Shown piece by piece: positions 14,308 to 19,180 of a stretch of 19,180 bases of DNA. The notes beneath the pieces are model-generated. The model worked only from the letters and a program-made list of their open reading frames with translations, did no database searches and was not told the DNA's origin. Every line of letters begins with the position of its first letter. Within the stretch, counting starts at the first letter, position 1. The stretch comes from Bacillota bacterium (GTDB lineage: Bacteria > Bacillota > Clostridia > DSM-8532), in the NCBI GenBank assembly GCA_023440865.1, contig JAEXRM010000196.1:1-19180 (forward strand), in the 5' to 3' direction. The position numbers and the translations under genes were made by a program.

Positions 14308-14319
14308 CAGGTGTAGAAT
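14290..14319 (+). promoter_or_regulatory. predicted ilvE promoter
   Basis: TTGCGG (14290-14295) and TAGAAT (14314-14319) are separated by 18 bp. The -10 matches 5/6 and the -35 only in its TTG. The start would be near 14326, giving a leader of about 88 nt. Confidence 0.45.
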
Positions 14320-14413
14320 GGTGAAAATGAAGGAATGGCACGTCCATCCTGCGCGGATCCGGCAAGGCCGTTTTCCCGCATCGTGGGGCGGGCACAGGAA
14401 AAGGAGCATCATG

Positions 14414-15478
14414 ATGGACATCCGGATCGAACGGACCGTTGCGCCAAAAATCAAGCCGTCGAGCGAGCATCTCGGCTTCGGCAACCTCTTCTCCGACCAC
14501 ATGTTCATTCTTGACTACACCGAAGGCAGGGGCTGGCACGATGCGCGCATCGTCCCCTACGGCGCATTGCCCTACGAACCCTCGATGATGACATTCCATT
14601 ATGGGCAAAGCATTTTTGAAGGCCTGAAGGCCTACCGCACCCATGCCGGCGAAATCGTCATGTTCCGCCCCGACCAGAACATGAGGCGCCTGAACGAATC
14701 CTGCGACCGGCTCTGCATCCCGCGCATCGACGAAGCCTTTTGCCTCGAGGCCATGCGCCGGCTCGTCGAACTCGACCAGGACTGGGTGCCCGCCGCGGAG
14801 AACACCTCCCTGTACATCCGGCCGTTCATCATCGCGACCGATCCATACCTGGGGGTCCGTCCCTCCGACACCTACCAGTTCATCATCATCACCGGTCCTG
14901 TCGGCGCCTATTACAAGGAAGGTCTCAATCCGGTCAAGATCTGGGTTGAATCCGAGTATGTCCGCGCCGTCATCGGGGGTCTGGGCCAGGCCAAGGCCGC
15001 GGCCAACTATGCGGCCTCCCTCAAGGCCCAGGTGGTCGCCAAGAAAAACGGCTACACGCAGGTGCTCTGGCTCGACGGCATCGAGCGGAAGTACATCGAG
15101 GAAGTCGGCACCATGAACGTCTTCTTCGTCCTCGGCGACGAGGTCGTGACACCTATGCTCAACGGCAGCATCCTGCCGGGCATCACGCGCAAATCCTCGA
15201 TCGAACTGCTTCGTTCCTGGGGATTGAAGGTTTCGGAGCGCCGCCTCTCCATCGCGGAGGTCTATGAAGCGGCGGAAAGGGGCGAGCTGCACGAGGCCTT
15301 CGGCACGGGCACGGCCGCCGTCATCTCGCCTATCGGCGAGCTTTGCTGGAACGGCAGGGTCGTCACGCTCAGCAACGGGAAAATCGGCCCCGTCTCCCAG
15401 CGCCTGTACGATGAGATGACAGGCATCCAGTATGCGGTCAAGGCGGATCCGTTCGGTTGGGTGTACAAGGTCTGCTAG
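14414..15478 (+). CDS. ilvE: branched-chain amino acid aminotransferase
   Basis: This PLP fold-type IV transaminase interconverts Leu, Ile and Val with their 2-oxo acids using glutamate/2-oxoglutarate. The 354-aa protein starts MDIRIERTVAPKIKPSSEHL. Motifs are FHYGQSIFEGLKAY, the PLP-binding Lys194 in GQAKAAANYAASL, VLWLDGIERKYIEEVGTMN, PGITRKSSIELLR and FGTGTAAVISPIG. Length and sequence fit the approximately 350-aa BCAT type of Gram-positive bacteria and eukaryotes rather than the approximately 310-aa E. coli type. Two adjacent ATG codons (14411, 14414) follow AAAAGGAG; the second has better spacing. The frame opens at 14318 without conserved sequence. A strong terminator follows and no other ilv or leu gene is nearby. 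Confidence 0.96.
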   Translation: MDIRIERTVAPKIKPSSEHLGFGNLFSDHMFILDYTEGRGWHDARIVPYGALPYEPSMMTFHYGQSIFEGLKAYRTHAGEIVMFRPDQNMRRLNESCDRLCIPRIDEAFCLEAMRRLVELDQDWVPAAENTSLYIRPFIIATDPYLGVRPSDTYQFIIITGPVGAYYKEGLNPVKIWVESEYVRAVIGGLGQAKAAANYAASLKAQVVAKKNGYTQVLWLDGIERKYIEEVGTMNVFFVLGDEVVTPMLNGSILPGITRKSSIELLRSWGLKVSERRLSIAEVYEAAERGELHEAFGTGTAAVISPIGELCWNGRVVTLSNGKIGPVSQRLYDEMTGIQYAVKADPFGWVYKVC

Positions 15479-15513
15479 GCGCCAGGGCAAGACGGCAACA
15501 CACATCGGCATTG

Positions 15514-15543
15514 GGCGGACCGTTGCGGTCCGCCTTTCTTTTT
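15514..15543 (+). terminator. intrinsic terminator after ilvE
   Basis: The stem GGCGGACC pairs with GGTCCGCC around a GTTGC loop and is followed by TTTCTTTTT. It lies 36 nt after the ilvE stop and separates it from the convergent tRNA genes. Confidence 0.93.
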
Positions 15544-15570
15544 GCTGGAATTGCGGCGGTTGCGGGCATG

Positions 15571-15597
15571 AAAAAACCGGCTTCTGGAAAGCCGGTT
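15571..15597 (-). terminator. terminator of tRNA-Gln copy 1
   Basis: On the minus strand AACCGGCTT pairs with AAGCCGGTT around TCCAG, ending in a run of six T. It begins about 10 nt after the encoded CCA of the tRNA. Confidence 0.92.
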
Positions 15598-15606
15598 CGG
15601 GAAGAA

Positions 15607-15680
15607 TGGCTGCGGATCAAGGATTTGAACCCTGACAAACTGATCCAGAGTCAGTCGTGCTACCATTACACAAATCCGCA
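15607..15680 (-). tRNA. tRNA-Gln (anticodon CTG), copy 1
   Basis: The 74-nt cloverleaf has CCA encoded. The acceptor stem is TGCGGAT/ATCCGCA and the D-arm GTGTAATGGTAGCAC. The anticodon stem ACTGA/TCAGT carries loop CTCTGGA, so the anticodon is CTG. The T-arm is CAGGG-TTCAAAT-CCTTG. The weak U1-A72 pair and discriminator G73 are glutamine identity features. It should read CAG codons. It has its own promoter and terminator and is a near-copy of the gene 198 bp to the right. Confidence 0.95.
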
Positions 15681-15691
15681 ACGCGAAGCTC

Positions 15692-15721
15692 AGTATAGCA
15701 TGCCCGCAATTCAGTCGTCAA
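15692..15721 (-). promoter_or_regulatory. promoter of tRNA-Gln copy 1
   Basis: On the minus strand TTGACG (15716-15721) and TATACT (15692-15697) are separated by 18 bp. The predicted start is about 5 nt before the mature tRNA. Confidence 0.75.
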
Positions 15722-15768
15722 GCGGCTTCTTGTACTTTCTCACATACACGGGCAGGTGCCCGCGCATG

Positions 15769-15795
15769 AAAAAACCGGCCTCTGGCAGGCCGGTT
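15769..15795 (-). terminator. terminator of tRNA-Gln copy 2
   Basis: On the minus strand AACCGGCCT pairs with AGGCCGGTT around GCCAG, followed by six T. It differs from the copy-1 terminator by a compensated base pair. Confidence 0.92.
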
Positions 15796-15804
15796 CAGGA
15801 TGAG

Positions 15805-15878
15805 TGGCTGCGGATTAAGGATTTGAACCCTAACAAACTGAGCCAGAGTCAGTCGTGCTACCGTTACACCAATCCGCA
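15805..15878 (-). tRNA. tRNA-Gln (anticodon CTG), copy 2
   Basis: This 74-nt cloverleaf has CCA encoded and the same acceptor and anticodon stems as copy 1. Its anticodon loop is CTCTGGC, again giving CTG. The D-arm is GTGTAACGGTAGCAC. The T-arm TAGGG-TTCAAAT-CCTTA differs from copy 1 by a paired change (T-A for C-G). U1-A72 and G73 fit glutamine. Its promoter overlaps the end of ruvC. Confidence 0.95.
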
Positions 15879-15891
15879 ACGACGTACAAGT

Positions 15892-15920
15892 ATCTTAACA
15901 CGTTCCGCCTGGCTTTTCAA
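15892..15920 (-). promoter_or_regulatory. promoter of tRNA-Gln copy 2, overlapping the ruvC stop
   Basis: On the minus strand TTGAAA (15915-15920) and TAAGAT (15892-15897) are separated by 17 bp. The TGA stop of ruvC (15917-15919) is inside the -35 box. Confidence 0.7.
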
Positions 15921-16540
15921 GTGGGTTTCACGGGTTTGCGCCGTGTCCGTGGCGCAGCACCGCTTTGTGCCGCGCGATCCGGCGGGTTCAATGAATCGCC
16001 GCCCGTGCGGCGTGATGCGTGCACGCCTCCCTTGTCTCCGCTTCGGCCGGTTTCAATCATGCGCGCCCTCAACAGGCCGGTGTGCGCCTGGCAGATGGCG
16101 ACTGCCAGGGCATCGGCGGCATCATCCGGCTTGGGCAATGTCTCGAGGCCCAGCAGCACCTTGACCATCTGCTGCACCTGCGGCTTCTTGGCACCCCCAT
16201 AGCCTGCGACCGCCAGCTTCACCTGCATGGGCGTATATTCGTAGGCCGGAATGCCGAGACGGGCCGCCGACAGCAGGATCACGCCGCGCGCATGCCCCAC
16301 CTTGATGCCGGTTGTGACGTTCGCACCAAAGAACAGCTCCTCGACCGCCATGACCTCCGGCTTCCATGTGCGAAGCAGCTCGTCCAATACGGTGTGCAGC
16401 GCCAGCAGGCGCTCCGGGAAAGGGGTGTCCGCATCGGTTTTGATGACACCATAATCTATCACCCGGAACCGGTTGCCCGTGTAGTCGACGATGCCGTAGC
16501 CAGTCGTCGCGAAGCCCGGATCGATGCCCATGACAATCAT
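15917..16540 (-). CDS. ruvC: Holliday junction resolvase RuvC with extended C-terminus
   Basis: RuvC cuts four-way junctions at the end of homologous recombination. The protein begins MIVMGIDPGFATTGYGIVDY with catalytic Asp7. Glu67 lies in AVEELFF, and Asp139/Asp142 in KPDDAADALAVAI. ANVTTGIKVGHARGV and YTPMQVKLAVAGYGGAKKPQ are typical. GGGGAGG precedes this ATG; the open frame back to 16675 has no family sequence. At 207 aa it exceeds the usual 160-175 by a polar tail of about 45 residues rich in Gly, Arg and Ser, ending RTRRKPVKPT. ruvA and ruvB are not adjacent. Confidence 0.96.
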   Translation of the reverse strand: MIVMGIDPGFATTGYGIVDYTGNRFRVIDYGVIKTDADTPFPERLLALHTVLDELLRTWKPEVMAVEELFFGANVTTGIKVGHARGVILLSAARLGIPAYEYTPMQVKLAVAGYGGAKKPQVQQMVKVLLGLETLPKPDDAADALAVAICQAHTGLLRARMIETGRSGDKGGVHASRRTGGDSLNPPDRAAQSGAAPRTRRKPVKPT

Positions 16541-16658
16541 GCCTTGCCTCCCCGGCTGGAAATGGATATGATGGATGCTGGCCGGACATGGCCACAATGC
16601 GTGTTCAATGCGGTTTGTGGGAATCACGTGATGCCATCGGGAAAACAGGTCGACATCC

Positions 16659-16696
16659 GTTGCATAATTATGCATTCGAGTGTATAATTATCGCAA
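16659..16696. promoter_or_regulatory. two tandem ARG boxes (ArgR/AhrC operator) before argG
   Basis: Box 1, TGCATAATTATGCA (16661-16674), is a perfect palindrome fitting the ARG-box pattern TGNATWWWWATNCA. Box 2, TGTATAATTATCGC (16681-16694), is a weaker match. Their centres are 20 bp apart, close to the 21 bp typical of paired boxes. This AT-rich patch stands out from the GC-rich surroundings. Arginine-dependent repression of argG, and perhaps argH, is expected. Confidence 0.8.
16660..16688 (+). promoter_or_regulatory. argG promoter embedded in the ARG boxes
   Basis: TTGCAT (16660-16665) and a perfect TATAAT (16683-16688) are separated by 17 bp. Both lie within ARG boxes, so a bound repressor would cover the whole promoter. 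The start would be near 16695, giving a leader of about 108 nt. Confidence 0.75.
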
Positions 16697-16802
16697 CACT
16701 CCCGACGACCGGACAAGCCGGCATCAAAGCCGACACCGTCGCCCACGTGCTTCGGTCCCCGGCCTGGCATGAAACATTCTAGCACAGATTGGAGAAAGCG
16801 TC

Positions 16803-18023
<1,221 letters not shown>

Positions 18024-18044
18024 TCCGCCCGCTGCCGTTCACCG

Positions 18045-18081
18045 GGGCCGCATGTCCGCACAAACGGGCATGCGGCCCTTT
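18045..18081 (+). terminator. hairpin after argG, weak terminator or attenuator
   Basis: GGGCCGCATG (18045-18054) pairs perfectly with CATGCGGCCC (18069-18078) around a 14-nt loop, then only TTT follows. The short T-run suggests partial termination between argG and argH or a 3'-end stabiliser. Confidence 0.55.
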
Positions 18082-18168
18082 CCGAAGAACAGCTCATGCG
18101 GATGAATCGCCGCGCCTCGTGCGACGCGGGGCCGGCCGGACAGCAGCAACGCATGCGATGTGCGGACA
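18053..18168 (+). promoter_or_regulatory. possible alternative RNA pairing in the argG-argH spacer
   Basis: TGTCCGCACA (18053-18062), mostly in the loop of the argG hairpin, is a perfect inverted repeat of TGTGCGGACA (18159-18168), which ends just before the argH ribosome site. GCATGC at 18068-18073 and 18151-18156 could extend this pairing. It would be mutually exclusive with the 18045-18078 hairpin. Confidence 0.35.
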
Positions 18169-18194
18169 CGCACGAGAAGGAAGGTACATACGTC

Positions 18195-19180
18195 ATGGCC
18201 AACGAACCGATGAAACTCTGGGGCGGGCGCTTCTCCCGAAACACCGACGCGATGATGGACGACTTTCACTCCTCCATCCGTTTCGACAGCCGCATGTACC
18301 GCCAGGATATCCTCGGCAGCATCGCACATGCCGGCATGCTCGGCCGCCAGGGCATCATCCCGCCCGAGGACGCGCAACGCATCCGCGAAACCCTCGCCCA
18401 GATCCTTTCCGATATCGAAGCCGGCCAGGTTGCCTTTTCGATCGCAGCCGAGGACATCCACATGAACGTGGAAACAATCCTCATCGAACGCATCGGTGAT
18501 GTCGGCAAACGGCTTCACACGGGGCGCAGCCGCAATGATCAGGTGGCGCTCGACATCCGGATGTACCTGCGCGACGAGATCGACCGTCTCGATGGTTTGT
18601 TGCGGGAACTGCTCGCCGTGCTGCTGGACACGGCGCAAGCCCATCTTGGCACCGTCATGCCCGGGTACACCCATTTGCAGCGTGCCCAACCCATCACGCT
18701 GGCCCACCACCTGATGGCGTACGTCCAGATGTTCGGCCGTGACCGCGAACGCCTCGCGGATTGCCGCAAGCGTCTGAATGTCATGCCGTTGGGCTCCGGT
18801 GCGCTGGCGGGTACGACCTATCCGCTCGACCGCGCATCGGTCGCTGCGGAGCTAGGCTTCGACGCCATCACCGAAAACAGCCTCGATGGCGTGTCCGATC
18901 GCGATTTCGCCATCGAACTGGCTGCCGCGCTGTCGATCGTCATGGTCCATCTCTCCCGTTTTTGCGAAGAGATCATTCTCTGGTCATCCGCCGAATTCGC
19001 CTTCGTTGAGCTCGATGACGCCTATTCCACCGGATCAAGCATCATGCCGCAAAAGAAGAATCCCGATGCGGCGGAGCTCATCCGTGGCAAGTCGGGGCGC
19101 GTCTTCGGCGATCTCACGGGCCTGCTGACGATCATGAAGGGCCTGCCGCTGGCTTACAACAAGGACATGCAGGAGGACAA
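18195..19180 (+). CDS. argH: argininosuccinate lyase, 3' end cut by window edge
   Basis: The enzyme splits argininosuccinate into arginine and fumarate, the last arginine step. The 328 residues present start MANEPMKLWGGRFSRNTDAM. Family landmarks are EDIHMNVE, LHTGRSRNDQVALD, GYTHLQRAQP with the conserved His, and the GSSIMPQKKNPDAAELIRG signature of the fumarase/aspartase superfamily with its catalytic-loop serine. GAAGGAAGG lies about 10 nt before the ATG. The typical length is about 460, so roughly 130 residues are missing at the right edge. The gene follows argG and probably shares its arginine-controlled promoter. Confidence 0.98.
   Translation, partial: MANEPMKLWGGRFSRNTDAMMDDFHSSIRFDSRMYRQDILGSIAHAGMLGRQGIIPPEDAQRIRETLAQILSDIEAGQVAFSIAAEDIHMNVETILIERIGDVGKRLHTGRSRNDQVALDIRMYLRDEIDRLDGLLRELLAVLLDTAQAHLGTVMPGYTHLQRAQPITLAHHLMAYVQMFGRDRERLADCRKRLNVMPLGSGALAGTTYPLDRASVAAELGFDAITENSLDGVSDRDFAIELAAALSIVMVHLSRFCEEIILWSSAEFAFVELDDAYSTGSSIMPQKKNPDAAELIRGKSGRVFGDLTGLLTIMKGLPLAYNKDMQED

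Noticed and set aside
13066..14508. Minus-strand open frame of 480 aa opposite the membrane protein gene
   Set aside because: It is His/Asp/Glu-rich antisense sequence. The plus-strand gene has a ribosome site, promoter and hydrophobic helices.
14276..15511. Minus-strand open frame of 411 aa opposite ilvE
   Set aside because: ilvE is unmistakable on the plus strand, and this frame has no ribosome site or motif.
15483..15878. The tRNA repeat units as a CRISPR array or attachment site
   Set aside because: There are only two units, fully explained as tRNA plus terminator. No integrase or short-spacer pattern is present.
18052..18105. 17-codon ORF between argG and argH as a leader peptide
   Set aside because: It lacks a ribosome site and has only one Arg codon, so an arginine attenuation peptide is not supported.

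Overview
The window is a bacterial chromosome segment, G+C-rich (roughly 60% by eye), with strong Shine-Dalgarno sites and good sigma-70/sigma-A type promoters. A high-GC member of the Bacillota is the best guess. This rests on a YdjG/YdjI-like zinc-ribbon plus SPFH pair, ComFB, YqeG, a short EF-Ts (215 aa), the rpsB-tsf-pyrH-frr order and an ARG-box-controlled argGH. The lineage below phylum cannot be fixed from the sequence alone.

Left part (1-6095, minus strand): topA runs off the left edge. Upstream of it lie an SRAP (HMCES/YedK-like) abasic-site protein, a zinc-ribbon membrane protein, an SPFH protein ending in three zinc ribbons, and a small unknown gene broken by a 1-nt frameshift. The zinc-ribbon/SPFH pair has a near-consensus promoter inside the 3' end of the small gene. 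Middle-left (6189-8475, plus strand): an OmpR-family response regulator overlaps a histidine kinase by ATGA. The kinase is split by a -1 frameshift at a C7 tract. Two copies of a direct repeat sit upstream of the pair.

Centre (8570-13073, minus strand): a translation and nucleotide block reads rpsB, tsf, terminator, pyrH, frr and a small ORF coupled to frr. rpsB has a consensus promoter and a nested-hairpin leader. Upstream of this block are comFB and yqeG, each with its own promoter.

Right part (13164-19180): an unknown membrane protein gene has a perfect 12-bp palindrome inside its promoter. It is followed by ilvE with a terminator, two tandem tRNA-Gln(CTG) genes with their own promoters and terminators on the minus strand, ruvC (minus), and then argG and a right-truncated argH (plus). 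The argG promoter lies inside two ARG boxes, and a foldable argG-argH spacer could allow the two genes to be expressed differently.

Most of the window is housekeeping. The less ordinary points are the SPFH/zinc-ribbon module, two single-base frameshifts within about 1.2 kb (one in a homopolymer), and several palindromic regulatory sites built into promoters. I found no CRISPR array, insertion sequence, phage module or defence island.
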